A DNA stretch of 64,000 nt from Planctomycetota bacterium. GTDB taxonomy: Bacteria > Planctomycetota > Planctomycetia > Pirellulales > Pirellulaceae. Of the stretch, positions 17,041 to 26,071 are shown in pieces. Made by a program: the position numbers and the translations under genes. The notes under the pieces were generated by a model that was not told the DNA's origin, did no database searches, and worked only from the letters and a program-made list of their open reading frames with translations. The stretch is taken from positions 1 to 64,000 of the forward strand of contig VGZA01000005.1 in the NCBI GenBank assembly GCA_016872775.1. Reading direction: 5' to 3'. Position 1 is the stretch's first letter, and each line of letters starts with the position of its first letter.

Positions 17041-19050
17041 ATGCGGCGCGGCCGCGGGTCCCGACGGCAACGCTGGCGATCGGCCTGCCTGACGATCGGC
17101 GCCGTGCTGATCGTCGCGATCGGTGCCAGCTGTGCCACGGCTCTCGCCGGCGGCGACGGCGACGACAACGCATCGATCGAACGCATTCTCGATCGCCTTT
17201 CATCGCCAGTCCTTGAGGCATCGGAAGCCGCAAGCATGCTGCCGCGATTCGTGAACGAGAATCTGCCAGAACCGCAGCCCCCCGACTCTTACGAGGTTTG
17301 GTGCCGTGAGCTTCCCGCGCTGCGCCAGAAGGTACGGGAGCATCTCGGCATTGACGATCTGCTTCCCGCCGGTTGGCCGCTGAACCTGCAGCATCGCGGC
17401 ACGCTGCTTCGCGACGGCTATCGCATCGAAAAACTGACGTACGAAAGCTACCCGGGCCAGGCGGTGCCGGCGCTGCTCTATCTTCCTGAGCCATCGCCGG
17501 GCAACAGCACCCCGCGGCGCATGCCGGCCATTGTGTCGATCGCCGGCCATGTCTACGGAGCGGGAAAAAGCGCGGAATTTCTCCAGATCAGAAACGTCAA
17601 CCTCGTCCGACGCGGCTGTGTCGTGCTGGCCTACGACTACATCGACTGCGGCGAACGCAACACCGGCCCCGATGCCCGCAATGGCCAGCCGTACGGCGGA
17701 GGCAACGACCACGGAATCAAACTCTTTTCCTACACGCGGAGGAATCCCACCGGCCTGGAGGTCCTGGATGGGATCCGCGCGATCGACCTGCTCGTCCAGC
17801 GCGACGACGTCGACCCGGAGCGGATCGGTTTCACTGGCGAATCGGGCGGTGGGAATTCGACCTACTGGGTCGCCGCAATCGACCCGCGCGTGCGGCTGGC
17901 GGTACCGGTCAGTTGCCTGACAACTTTTGATTACTGGATTCGAATGAACCGTAACTGGGACTGGCATCAAAGGCCCTGGGGCATCCGCCGCCATACCGAT
18001 ATTGGCGGACTGATGGCGATGCATGCGCCGCGACCACTCGTAGCGATCAGCAGCCTGCGCGGCAGCGACGACGAGGAATTTCCATGGACGGAGGCCGAGA
18101 AATCGGCCGCGTACAGCCGGCGCGTCTACGAATTGGCCGACAGCGGCGCGGCGTTCGTCCACTTGGAATCGACGACCGGACATGGCTACCAGCGCGACAA
18201 ACGAGAGATCCTCTACGAGGCGGTCGAGAAGTGGCTCGATCCCCCCAGCCCGTTGGGACGCGAGGAACGCGGCGTCGATATCGAGTCATTCGACGACCTG
18301 CAATGCCTGGATGGCCGCCCGAATCTGACGCATTTCGAGATTTATCAGGGATGGCTTCGCGATCTGCCCGGGCGATTGCCGGACGACACGGACGATTGGG
18401 AGCGAGCCGCAAGAAGATTTCTCGCCGAACGGCTGGGCGAATCGGCCGGGCCGGAAGGCGCGATTCCCGATGCGCCGCGCCCGATGCGCGTGGAGCAAGT
18501 GCGTCGCGAGACTCACGGAAAGTGGACGATGACCTGGCTGCGTTGCACCCTTGAGGAACCTCTGGTGCTGCCGGCGCTGAGGATCACCTCCGCTGACGCG
18601 CGCCAAGACCTGGTCGTCATACCCGGTCGCGATCCGGCGCGTGTGGCACGCGCGCTGCGGGATCGATGCGACGTCCTGACGTTCGATCCGCGTGGCACCG
18701 GCGAATTGCGCGGCGGCGAGGGGATGTTACGCAACTGGAGTTGGTTCTTCGGACGCCCGCTCGTCGCGCAACAGGCACGGGACCTGCGCGGCATGATCGC
18801 TCAAGCCAGACAGGAACGGCCGGGTGCAAAAGTCCGCGTGTCGGCTTCCGAAACGTTCGCTCTGCCAGCGCTGCTTGCGGCCGCCAGTCAATTCGATGCT
18901 GACCTGGAATTGGATTCACCGCTGGGATACGATTCGTTTCGTGATTTGATCCAGCGGTACGGCGACCGGGCGCTGGCCGACCTGCCGGGTTTGTTCCAAT
19001 TCCTTGATGTGCGAGATTTACAGAGGTTCGCCCGCAGCCGCGGTGGTTGA
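17041..19050 (+). CDS. exported acetylxylan-esterase-like alpha/beta hydrolase, two hydrolase-like domains
   Basis: A 669-residue protein; the ATG at 17041 gives a basic N-terminus and hydrophobic leader (ACLTIGAVLIVAIGASCATALA). The first domain has the alpha/beta hydrolase layout: LPEPSPGNS, PAIVSIAGH, LAYDYIDCGER, the nucleophile motif FTGESGGGNS and APRPLVAISSL. This resembles acetylxylan esterase/AXE-type proteins of planctomycetes. The C-terminal 200 residues (after a FLAERLG segment) look like a second, degenerate hydrolase domain with VLTFDPRGTGELRGGEG but a non-canonical nucleophile region (VRVSASETFALPALL). It follows a DUF1501 gene by 10 bases. The substrate is probably an acetylated polysaccharide, by family analogy only. 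Confidence 0.8.
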   Translation: MRRGRGSRRQRWRSACLTIGAVLIVAIGASCATALAGGDGDDNASIERILDRLSSPVLEASEAASMLPRFVNENLPEPQPPDSYEVWCRELPALRQKVREHLGIDDLLPAGWPLNLQHRGTLLRDGYRIEKLTYESYPGQAVPALLYLPEPSPGNSTPRRMPAIVSIAGHVYGAGKSAEFLQIRNVNLVRRGCVVLAYDYIDCGERNTGPDARNGQPYGGGNDHGIKLFSYTRRNPTGLEVLDGIRAIDLLVQRDDVDPERIGFTGESGGGNSTYWVAAIDPRVRLAVPVSCLTTFDYWIRMNRNWDWHQRPWGIRRHTDIGGLMAMHAPRPLVAISSLRGSDDEEFPWTEAEKSAAYSRRVYELADSGAAFVHLESTTGHGYQRDKREILYEAVEKWLDPPSPLGREERGVDIESFDDLQCLDGRPNLTHFEIYQGWLRDLPGRLPDDTDDWERAARRFLAERLGESAGPEGAIPDAPRPMRVEQVRRETHGKWTMTWLRCTLEEPLVLPALRITSADARQDLVVIPGRDPARVARALRDRCDVLTFDPRGTGELRGGEGMLRNWSWFFGRPLVAQQARDLRGMIAQARQERPGAKVRVSASETFALPALLAAASQFDADLELDSPLGYDSFRDLIQRYGDRALADLPGLFQFLDVRDLQRFARSRGG

Positions 19051-19080
19051 AATTGAACCGGACGGGAGCTTCCTCGAGCC

Positions 19081-19836
19081 ATGCACCTGATCTATCAGTC
19101 GTTGTTCGAAGAGATGCGGCGGATTTATCGCATGCCGCGAGATATGGGGCGATTCCGGGTTTACCTCGCGACCATGACCGATGCGAGCCAGGAAGATCTC
19201 GCCTTCCCACCGTTGGTCCTGATCAACCCGATGGCACGCGAACACCTGCTGGATTACGTCGAGTCACTGATTGCCATGGACGCCGACGAGATCGTGCGAT
19301 CGGCGATCAACGAATCCGCAGCGGACGTGCAGGACGTCCCCGATTCGTTTTCCATGTCGTTGGTGGTCATGGACGACCTCAAGGGAGGCTGGACGAACCG
19401 CTATTCTTACGAGTTGAACGGCCGACGCATGCCCAATCCGCGCAACCTTCCGCCTCGACAAAGGGACCGTTTCTGGGTTACCGGCGTTCTCTGGAGCAGC
19501 GAGCCGCCGCAGGCGGCAGCCGTGCGCCGGGCCGCCCTGCAATCGATCTATCGCACCTATTACGTAGTGAAACATGGTACGGCCCGGACGCTCGGCGAGA
19601 TCCTGCGGCAGGACGGCTGGGTCCTGCGAAAAGCGGACTACGAATTTCCTCGTCTGGATCCCGCCAGCCGCACTCGTACGTGCGAGGTTCTTGAACTCTG
19701 TGCCGACTGCGACGACGTCGGAACACTGATCGAGTGCCTCTTCGGCGCTGAGGCGGCCGCGACGCTCGGCTACTCCGGATGGGGTCTGGCACCTTGGGCC
19801 GGAGTCTCACTGGCAACCGAGAATGCATCCGCCTGA
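19081..19836 (+). CDS. conserved-looking protein of unknown function
   Basis: A 251-residue protein with no signal peptide or membrane segment. I recognise no family. GGGAG lies about 11 bases upstream of the ATG and the gene begins 30 bases after the esterase on the same strand. The composition is ordinary globular, with an EEMRRIYRMPRDMGRFRVYL opening, a SFSMSLVVMDDLKGGWTNRY block and a Cys-containing stretch (CEVLELCADCDD) near 200. Codon use matches the neighbours. Confidence 0.65.
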   Translation: MHLIYQSLFEEMRRIYRMPRDMGRFRVYLATMTDASQEDLAFPPLVLINPMAREHLLDYVESLIAMDADEIVRSAINESAADVQDVPDSFSMSLVVMDDLKGGWTNRYSYELNGRRMPNPRNLPPRQRDRFWVTGVLWSSEPPQAAAVRRAALQSIYRTYYVVKHGTARTLGEILRQDGWVLRKADYEFPRLDPASRTRTCEVLELCADCDDVGTLIECLFGAEAAATLGYSGWGLAPWAGVSLATENASA

Positions 19837-20021
19837 ATTCAGCCTGCGTTCACAGCACTGCCGCTGCCCGCGCCATAGCATTATCATAGGGCGACGCAAC
19901 GACACCTATGTCGGGATTGTCGGCATTGTCCTTCAGCAGCCAGCGCTCTTCGATCTTTTTTGCGTAATATGCTCCGAGGAGGCGATTGATCGATGCGAAA
20001 TGAAGTCAGGAACTACTCGGA

Positions 20022-20990
20022 ATGAGCAGCCTGGTCGTGGGCCGGTTAGCGCCGTCGCCGACGGGGGCGCTGCACCTGGGTAACGCGCGGACGTTTCTGC
20101 TGGCCTGGTTGTCGGTCCGGTCCCGGGCCGGGCGGCTAATCCTGCGAATCGAAGATTTGGACGGACCGCGGGTCAAGCCTGAAGCAACCCGAACACTGAT
20201 ACACGACCTGCGCTGGCTGGGGCTCGATTGGGACGACGGTCCGGACGTCGGGGGACCGAACGGGCCGTATGTTCAGACGGAGCGAACCGAACGGTATCAA
20301 CGGGCGGTCGAGCAACTCAACGCGGCCGGCCAGCTTTACCCTTGTGTCTGCTCGCGTACCGACATCCAAAACGCGGCGTCGGCGCCCCATCCGGGTGAAG
20401 ATGGCCCGCGCTATCCTGGAACCTGCCAGGGTCGATTTGAGGACGGAGCGGCGGCGACGCGGTTCGCCGGTCGGGAACCGGCCTGGCGCGTGCGAGTCCC
20501 TGCCGAGGAGATCACGTTTTGCGACGAGTTGCTCGGGAATGTCTCGATGGATGTCAGCCGGCTGGCGGGTGATTTCGTCGTGCAGAAGAACAATGGCACA
20601 CCCGCGTACCAGCTGGCCGTCGTCGTGGACGATGCGGCGATGGGGGTCAATGAAGTCGTGCGTGGCGACGACCTGTTGTCGTCGACGCCGCGGCAGATCG
20701 TGCTGCAACGGTATCTCGAACTTCCTCGTCCTGCCTACTACCACGTTCCTTTGGTGATCGGCCCCGACGGGCTCCGGCTGGCGAAGCGGCATGGCGACAC
20801 GCGGCTCAGTGCGTTTCGCGACGCGGGTATCGAAGCGCACCGGGTTGTCGGGCTGCTGGCTCACTGGTGCGGCCTGGCCGCACCCGGCGAATCGCTGACG
20901 CCACAGCAGCTGTTGCCGCGTTTCGACTGGCGACGATTGCCGCTTTCACCAGTCGTCTGCGATCGTCAACGGGCATTGGAGCAATTGTAG
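20022..20990 (+). CDS. gluQ: glutamyl-Q tRNA(Asp) synthetase
   Basis: A 322-residue truncated glutamyl-tRNA-synthetase paralogue. It has the catalytic start RLAPSPTGALHLGNA with HLGN at 18-21, IEDLDGPRVKPEA, the zinc-type cysteines CVC...YPGTC, and a KMSKS-equivalent LAKRHGDTRLS near 245. It lacks a C-terminal anticodon-binding domain, which separates it from GluRS. GluQ attaches glutamate to the queuosine base of tRNA(Asp). It stands alone between an unknown gene and a 380-base intergenic region. Confidence 0.9.
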   Translation: MSSLVVGRLAPSPTGALHLGNARTFLLAWLSVRSRAGRLILRIEDLDGPRVKPEATRTLIHDLRWLGLDWDDGPDVGGPNGPYVQTERTERYQRAVEQLNAAGQLYPCVCSRTDIQNAASAPHPGEDGPRYPGTCQGRFEDGAAATRFAGREPAWRVRVPAEEITFCDELLGNVSMDVSRLAGDFVVQKNNGTPAYQLAVVVDDAAMGVNEVVRGDDLLSSTPRQIVLQRYLELPRPAYYHVPLVIGPDGLRLAKRHGDTRLSAFRDAGIEAHRVVGLLAHWCGLAAPGESLTPQQLLPRFDWRRLPLSPVVCDRQRALEQL

Positions 20991-21075
20991 CAGCGCACCG
21001 GCTGACGCCGCCCCCTCCAAGCCGCCGCAGGTTACGGAAGCCGGTGGCCGATTCCGGTGCAAAACGGGCGGGGGT

Positions 21076-21111
21076 GTGGCGGGTGCTTCCAGCGCTGGAA
21101 ACACCAGCCAC
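21076..21111. repeat. palindrome, 18-base arms without loop
   Basis: The left arm 21076-21093 and right arm 21094-21111 are reverse complements with two mismatches. The core GCTTCCAGC/GCTGGAA matches the other hairpins of the region and those flanking the group II intron at 33252-34275. Confidence 0.7.
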
Positions 21112-21133
21112 GCCAGGGTCTAACTCCGACGTT

Positions 21134-21203
21134 GTGGGGGCTTCCAGCCCCCGCAGAATGAACGCTGGATCAAGATTCTCTGGGGCTGGAAGCCCCAGCC
21201 ACG
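21134..21203. repeat. paired hairpins with GGGGCTTCCAGCCCC core
   Basis: Two hairpin units in opposite orientation: GGGGGCTTCCAGCCCCC near 21136-21152 and TGGGGCTGGAAGCCCCA near 21181-21197. Each is itself palindromic. Arranged as a head-to-head pair they resemble BIME/REP-type intergenic elements. Confidence 0.65.
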
Positions 21204-21370
21204 CCGGCAGAGCTGCGGAATGAGGCGATCCGTTACGGTCGAACACGAGGCAATTGGGGTTGGTCTGCCCGTATCCGCTCGATAGAATCCCGCACCGCCA
21301 GGCGGCGGACGAGGGCAGGACCACGCGCGGAGGCGCGCGACGATCGAAGCCAGTGGATCGGGAGTTCGAA

Positions 21371-22666
21371 ATGCGGATATGGCTGGTCACAATCGGCGAG
21401 CCGGTACCGGTTGGCGAGGCCCTCGGGGATCGGCCCCATCGGGCCGGAGCGTTGGCCCGCTATCTATCGGACCAGGGTCATGACGTGACCTGGTGGACGT
21501 CGACATTCGATCATTTTCGCAAGCGGCACTGGAGTCTGCGCGATACGCTCCTGGAGCCTCAGCCGAATCTGCGCATTCGACTGCTCCACGGTGGCGGATA
21601 TTCGCGTAACGTGTCTTGGGCGCGAATCCGCGATCATCAGCGGATTGCGGCCAGGTTCGCGCGGCAATGCCGAACGGTTGCTCGGCCCGATCTGATTGTC
21701 GCTTCACTGCCGTCGCTGGAACTTTGTGACGAATCGGTACGATTCGGACGAGAGACCGATGTTCCGGTTCTCTTGGACATGCGCGACATGTGGCCCGACA
21801 TCTTTCTCGATCTGGCACCCGGTCCCTTGCGACCGCTGGCAGCGCTGGCGCTGGGACATTTTTTCCGATTGGGTCGCAGAGCATGCGCCGGCGCTTCCGC
21901 GATCATGGGTGTCACCGAATCGTTCGTCGAGTGGGGAGTCAATAAGGCGGCTCGGCAACGTACCGCCTGGGATCGCAGCTTTCCGTTTGGTTATCAGCGC
22001 GGCGCCGTTACGGAATCGGCACTGGCTGCCGCGGCACGGACTTGGGACGCGCGCGGGATCGATTCGGTACGCACTCCCTGGGTCGCCTGCTTCTTTGGAA
22101 CGTTTGGCCGGCAGCTCGATCTGACAACCGTTCTGGCCGCCGCGCAGATTCTGCAGAGCAAGAACAGCCCGATCCATTTTGTACTTTGCGGAACCGGTGA
22201 TCGGTGGAACGATTATCGCCGTCAAGCGGAGGGACTTGCCAACGTCACGATGCCGGGCTGGGTCGATGCCGCCGCGATTCAGACGCTGATGGCCCGTTCC
22301 CACGTCGGTCTCGACCCATTGCCGCAACGGTTTGATTTTCTCGGACATATCAACAACAAAGCAGTCGAATACCTCAGCGCCGGACTACCGGTGATTTCAT
22401 CGCCCGATCGCGGCACCCTGGCCGAACTGTTGGCGGAGCACCAGGCAGGCGGAAGCTATCGGTTCGGCGACCCGGGGGCGCTTGTTGCCGTTCTGGAACG
22501 ACTCCAAGCCGATCCCGCACGGCGGAACCGAATGGCCGACAGCGCCTTGCACCTGTTTGAAGAACGATTCGAAGCAAACCGCGTACATGCGGCCATGGAA
22601 AACTATTTCATTGAGCTTGCGTTCAGAACGGGGCAGACGCCGGCGAGGGAATTGAGTTTGACATGA
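21371..22666 (+). CDS. glycosyltransferase, GT4-like
   Basis: A 431-residue protein starting MRIWLVTIGEPVPV; the longer frame upstream lacks family features. The N-terminal Rossmann half contains RAGALARYLSDQGHDVTWWT and PVLLDMRDMWPDI; the C-terminal half contains FFGTFGRQLDL, IHFVLCGTGD and the donor-binding region NNKAVEYLSAGLPVISS. This is the architecture of WbuB-type GT4 enzymes that add a sugar to polysaccharide or lipopolysaccharide precursors. The sugar is not predictable. The stop overlaps the start of the next gene (ATGA). Confidence 0.87.
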   Translation: MRIWLVTIGEPVPVGEALGDRPHRAGALARYLSDQGHDVTWWTSTFDHFRKRHWSLRDTLLEPQPNLRIRLLHGGGYSRNVSWARIRDHQRIAARFARQCRTVARPDLIVASLPSLELCDESVRFGRETDVPVLLDMRDMWPDIFLDLAPGPLRPLAALALGHFFRLGRRACAGASAIMGVTESFVEWGVNKAARQRTAWDRSFPFGYQRGAVTESALAAAARTWDARGIDSVRTPWVACFFGTFGRQLDLTTVLAAAQILQSKNSPIHFVLCGTGDRWNDYRRQAEGLANVTMPGWVDAAAIQTLMARSHVGLDPLPQRFDFLGHINNKAVEYLSAGLPVISSPDRGTLAELLAEHQAGGSYRFGDPGALVAVLERLQADPARRNRMADSALHLFEERFEANRVHAAMENYFIELAFRTGQTPARELSLT

Positions 22667-23679
22667 GCCGACGTTCGTTCGCCTGCATACCGATCCTGTT
22701 TGCTTCGGCCGTTTTCAGCGGCTGCGCGCCCACAGGGGTCTTTCTTGCGACGCGTCCGGCGGATATCGATATCGGGGGCTGGGAACGACTACTGGTCCTG
22801 GAGTTCGACGCGGAACCGCAACCCCAGGCACCGGTCCATTCCGCGGTGGTACAGGCACTTTTTGAAAACGGCCACTACTCGTTGACCGATCCGGCCGATT
22901 TCGCGGCCGTGCGGCGCGATGCACCACAACGGGATCTGCTTTCCGCGGCCCGCATGCTGGAAGTCGACGCGGTGTTGATCGGAAGCGTCGCGGAATGGCG
23001 CGTCGCCGACCGATCGTCCACGGAAGCGGCCCCGTCGTCCTGGGGCGGATGGCTGGGGGGAAATCCGACACGCCGGGACCGTGACGAGTCGATCGTGGGG
23101 ATAACTTACGAATTGCTCGACGTGCAATCGGGCGAGATTCGCGATCGGCGAACGAGCGTCCATCGATATCGGCATCACAACCGGCACGAACCCGCGCCGC
23201 CATCGGACAAAACGATGGACGATCTGACGCGCAGCTGCGCGAGCGACATCGTACGGGCAATCACGCCGCATCGCATTCCGGTGCAGGTGCGACTCGCACG
23301 TCAGTTCTACGGCCAGGGATTGGCGGAGTTGCGCGCCGGCAATGACGCGGCCCGATCCGGTGACTGGGCGGCGGCGGAAGCGTCCTGGGAACGTGCCGTG
23401 CAGCGAAGTCCCCGCAATCACGCGGCCCACTTCAATCTCGCACTCGCCGCCGAGGCCCGCGCAGACTACGCCTCGGCGTCGCGCCATCTCGATCAGGCGA
23501 TCGAGCTCTTCGGCGATAGCCTCTACCAACAGTACCGCCGGCAACTAGTGCAGGACCGCGCTCAACACACGGCGGCGATTGCCCAGTCCCAGTCGCGGAA
23601 TGTGCTGGCTGTCGCTCGACGGCAACTGCGCGAAGCGACACAGAACGTTGGATTTGATGCGCCCTATCCGCCGCCCTGA
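22663..23679 (+). CDS. lipoprotein with C-terminal TPR repeats
   Basis: A 338-residue protein coupled to the glycosyltransferase by a four-base overlap. The leader ends with the lipobox FSGC (cysteine 21). The first 200 residues resemble CsgG/DUF6340-type lipoprotein domains that open with WERLLVLEFDAEP and contain LEVDAVLIGSV. The C-terminal part has TPR-like units (AARSGDWAAAEASWERAVQR, HAAHFNLALAAEARADYASA). An outer-membrane or periplasmic assembly role is plausible. Coupling to a glycosyltransferase hints at an export function, which is inference. Confidence 0.75.
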   Translation: MSRRSFACIPILFASAVFSGCAPTGVFLATRPADIDIGGWERLLVLEFDAEPQPQAPVHSAVVQALFENGHYSLTDPADFAAVRRDAPQRDLLSAARMLEVDAVLIGSVAEWRVADRSSTEAAPSSWGGWLGGNPTRRDRDESIVGITYELLDVQSGEIRDRRTSVHRYRHHNRHEPAPPSDKTMDDLTRSCASDIVRAITPHRIPVQVRLARQFYGQGLAELRAGNDAARSGDWAAAEASWERAVQRSPRNHAAHFNLALAAEARADYASASRHLDQAIELFGDSLYQQYRRQLVQDRAQHTAAIAQSQSRNVLAVARRQLREATQNVGFDAPYPPP

Positions 23680-23748
23680 ATCGTCGCTCGCGAGCAGAAT
23701 TCGATCCCTGCTGGCGGCTCCGCCGGCAAATAGGCTCACGATCGCGGC

Positions 23749-24051
23749 TCAGCTCAGAATCCTGGCAAGCTCGGCACGCATTTCCTGTTCGATCCGACCG
23801 CGGAACACCATTGCCGCGAAAGGTATCTGCGCCTCGATGCGCGCCAGCTCCTGCAGCACGATCAGTTTGCCTTGGACCTGCAGTCCCAGGACCGCAAACG
23901 AATAGTGCAGGCAGTTCTCGATCCACTCGCCGCGAAGATTATCGACCTGCCCCTGGTAACGCTGTTGCACGCCGTCCAAGAACACCTTGAGTTTCTCCAG
24001 GGCTTGCTCCTGACCGAGCAGGTGCCGAACTTCGGTGGTTAATGCCGGCAT
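23749..24051 (-). CDS. polyhydroxyalkanoic acid system family-like protein
   Basis: A 100-residue protein with the pattern of the PHA-granule-region family (PF09650-like): TEVRHLLGQEQALEKLKVFLDGV at the N-terminus, a central NCLHYSFAVLGLQVQGKLIV beta section and ARILS at the end. No PHA synthase gene is nearby, so granule association is only a family inference. It lies five bases after a small conserved gene. Confidence 0.65.
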   Translation of the reverse strand: MPALTTEVRHLLGQEQALEKLKVFLDGVQQRYQGQVDNLRGEWIENCLHYSFAVLGLQVQGKLIVLQELARIEAQIPFAAMVFRGRIEQEMRAELARILS

Positions 24052-24056
24052 GGTAA

Positions 24057-24266
24057 TTAGTCCCGCATCCTGTCGCTGCGTTCATACGAGATACGATCGG
24101 CGGGATGCCACAACGGCAGTCCGGCCTGCACGCGCTGCGCGAGCACATCCAGTTTCTCTGTGGAACCGGGCAGCGCGTCGGTCGCGGAAAACCGCTCGGC
24201 TCGCGCCGCCTCGGGTTCATAAGTCCAAATCCCTTGTCGAATCGCTTCCAGGATCGAATGCGGCAC
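24057..24266 (-). CDS. small protein of unknown function
   Basis: A 69-residue product from a GTG start with AGGGG upstream; a longer frame from 24356 has no ribosome binding site. The sequence opens PHSILEAIRQGIWTYEPE and ends in a charged tail. The pattern SATDALPGSTEKLDVLAQRV with LPLWHPADR suggests a conserved small planctomycete protein, but I cannot name a family. It is the first gene of a pair with 23749-24051. Confidence 0.6.
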   Translation of the reverse strand: MPHSILEAIRQGIWTYEPEAARAERFSATDALPGSTEKLDVLAQRVQAGLPLWHPADRISYERSDRMRD

Positions 24267-24504
24267 GAAATCACCCCTGAGAAATGAACACCGATAATGA
24301 AAGATGAATACCGATTCGTGGTCGAGAGCCGATACGCAGAAGTCATGAAGACGCACCAGTATTAAGTCCGCGCAAGTGGCATGTCAAGCAACCGAGTTCC
24401 AATTGGCGGCGAATTCGCGAGAGTCGACCTCGGGCGTGTATCGATTAGGCGCAGGACCGTGAGTTTGCCGTAGGGGAATGTCGCGAAACGCGCGGAACGG
24501 GTTT

Positions 24505-25227
24505 TCAGTCGGCGCAACCTCGCCACGCCGTAGAAACGGGGGTGATCGAGCGCAGGAATTCGGCGAGATCCGCGACGCGCCGGCTGGAGATCGTCCCGGC
24601 GCGGTCACCGTCGCACGCGGCTCCGCGGACGGCGATCAGGTCGGGGCCAAGTTCCAATGCGCGACCAATTGTCGCGGCCGTCAGTGAGCCAGCCAGCACA
24701 AGCCCGCCGATGCGTCGTCGGATCGCCTCGCACCACTCGATTAGCTCCGCTTCCGACGCCCGATCGAACAAGGTTGCGCCGTTCTTATGGAAGGTGTCGA
24801 TCAGGATCGTGCGAATGGACATGCGTTCCGCCGCGTCGATGATCTGGAGCGGATGCGGTGCCCCGGCAGCGGCCCAATCGGCGTAGATCACCCCGACCAA
24901 CGCAACGTCCGACGGCAATCCGCCGCGGAGCGAGGCCCAGGCGTCGCACCAGTCGGCACGGGACTGGCAACCGGCCAATCCGACTTTGACGAACGCGGCG
25001 CCGGCAAGCGATTTGAGATCGATACCGTCCCTCTGGTGAAGTTCACCCAGCGCCACGCTGACCGGCAGAACTCGCCCGATCTGGCCGATGACGGCGCGCC
25101 AGACGTCGGAATCCGCCGCCCCCAAGGAACCTCGAAGAGGTTCTTTAACGTCGATGACCGCAGCGCCGCCGCGCAGTGCGGCATTGGCCTCGAGCGGACT
25201 GCGAACGCTGACCAACAATCCGGTCAC
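24505..25227 (-). CDS. mfnB: (5-formylfuran-3-yl)methyl phosphate synthase-like protein
   Basis: A 240-residue protein from a GTG start with GGGAGG upstream. The longest frame adds 39 residues without support. The family (former DUF556) makes the furan precursor of methanofuran from two glyceraldehyde 3-phosphates. Marks seen are LLVSVRSPLEANAALRGGAAVIDVKEPLRGSLGAA with the Schiff-base-type lysine and FVKVGLAGC. Planctomycetes carry methanofuran and tetrahydromethanopterin genes for C1 oxidation, and a Fae homologue lies 2.1 kb away. The start overlaps the preceding gene's stop (GTGA). Confidence 0.88.
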   Translation of the reverse strand: MTGLLVSVRSPLEANAALRGGAAVIDVKEPLRGSLGAADSDVWRAVIGQIGRVLPVSVALGELHQRDGIDLKSLAGAAFVKVGLAGCQSRADWCDAWASLRGGLPSDVALVGVIYADWAAAGAPHPLQIIDAAERMSIRTILIDTFHKNGATLFDRASEAELIEWCEAIRRRIGGLVLAGSLTAATIGRALELGPDLIAVRGAACDGDRAGTISSRRVADLAEFLRSITPVSTAWRGCAD

Positions 25228-25778
25228 GACGCCTCCCGTTGTTCGCGATGGACCTGGACAAGACGCTGGTTTATGCGTTGCAGCAGCGGACCGTTGATTG
25301 GCTCGCACCAGGTCCCGCGAATCACAATGTACCCGCCACACCATTGACCGAACGGCGAACGAATGTCCCGATGGTGGAATTCGCGTGCCGATTCCGCCAG
25401 ACGGGTCACAATGTTCGCGGTCTGGGACCGTTTGCCTGCATTCTCTCCAGCCCCCGACGGGATATCGCTATCGCCTTGTCCCAGGAAGAAGCACTCGACA
25501 TGCTCGATCGGAACAGGCTCCGGATGAATCGAATTGAGATAGACCAGCAGTTGACCATCCGCATAGGCCAGCCTGGGCGACCGCGCCAACTGCCAGACCG
25601 TGTACCCCGCGAAAGTCGAGGCAACGGCGATGCCCCCGGCCAGTCCGCTGATTGCCAGCCACCAGCCTCGATGGGGAATCAGTCCAATCACGACGATGCA
25701 CGCCAACGCCAGGATCAGCGTGAGCAGCCCACAGGCCAACATCACGCGACGATTCGGTTTTAGCCAACATTCAGGCAT
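25224..25778 (-). CDS. membrane protein of unknown function upstream of mfnB
   Basis: A 184-residue protein, start chosen at MPECWLKPNRRVM, the first position that keeps the two transmembrane helices (MLACGLLTLILALACIVVIG and WWLAISGLAGGIAVASTFAG) near the N-terminus. The rest is soluble, containing LAYADGQLLVYLNSIHPEPVPIEHVECFFLGQG. It resembles small PH-domain-like membrane proteins, but the match is weak. Its stop overlaps the GTG of mfnB, so the two are co-translated. Confidence 0.7.
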   Translation of the reverse strand: MPECWLKPNRRVMLACGLLTLILALACIVVIGLIPHRGWWLAISGLAGGIAVASTFAGYTVWQLARSPRLAYADGQLLVYLNSIHPEPVPIEHVECFFLGQGDSDIPSGAGENAGKRSQTANIVTRLAESAREFHHRDIRSPFGQWCGGYIVIRGTWCEPINGPLLQRINQRLVQVHREQREAS

Positions 25779-26071
25779 GTGCGCGGGGGGGGATTTGCTA
25801 ATTCTGAACCGTCGACTCGCCCCGATCGGTCGGCGATCGGTCCTGCGAGGTTGACGCCGGTCGGCAAATGCAGACTCCAACTGGGAGAACAGACAACCAG
25901 GCTGACCGGCGTCGACTATCTTAACATGAACCGGACAACCACGGCACCGGACAGCACCGCTCCGACAGCGCCGACCGGCTTTGTTCCTGCCAGGCCGTCG
26001 TCTGGCGTACGAGCCGGCGGATCGATAAGATGCACCCAGTTTGGAATTCAGTCTAGGACCAGTGCGGCGCA

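Larger units (their letters stand above)
20991..21370. other. 380-base intergenic region with palindromic repeats
   Basis: No convincing coding frame. The region holds at least two inverted-repeat structures, listed separately, and the 5' flank of the glycosyltransferase gene. No tRNA or other structured RNA family was recognised. Confidence 0.6.

Noticed and set aside
19823-20083. Small open frame between the unknown gene and gluQ
   Set aside because: It starts inside the previous gene, overlaps the gluQ start and has no ribosome binding site or recognisable sequence.
21076-21203. Possible CRISPR array
   Set aside because: The repeats are self-palindromic, of unequal length and in opposite orientation, with no constant spacer length and no cas genes nearby.
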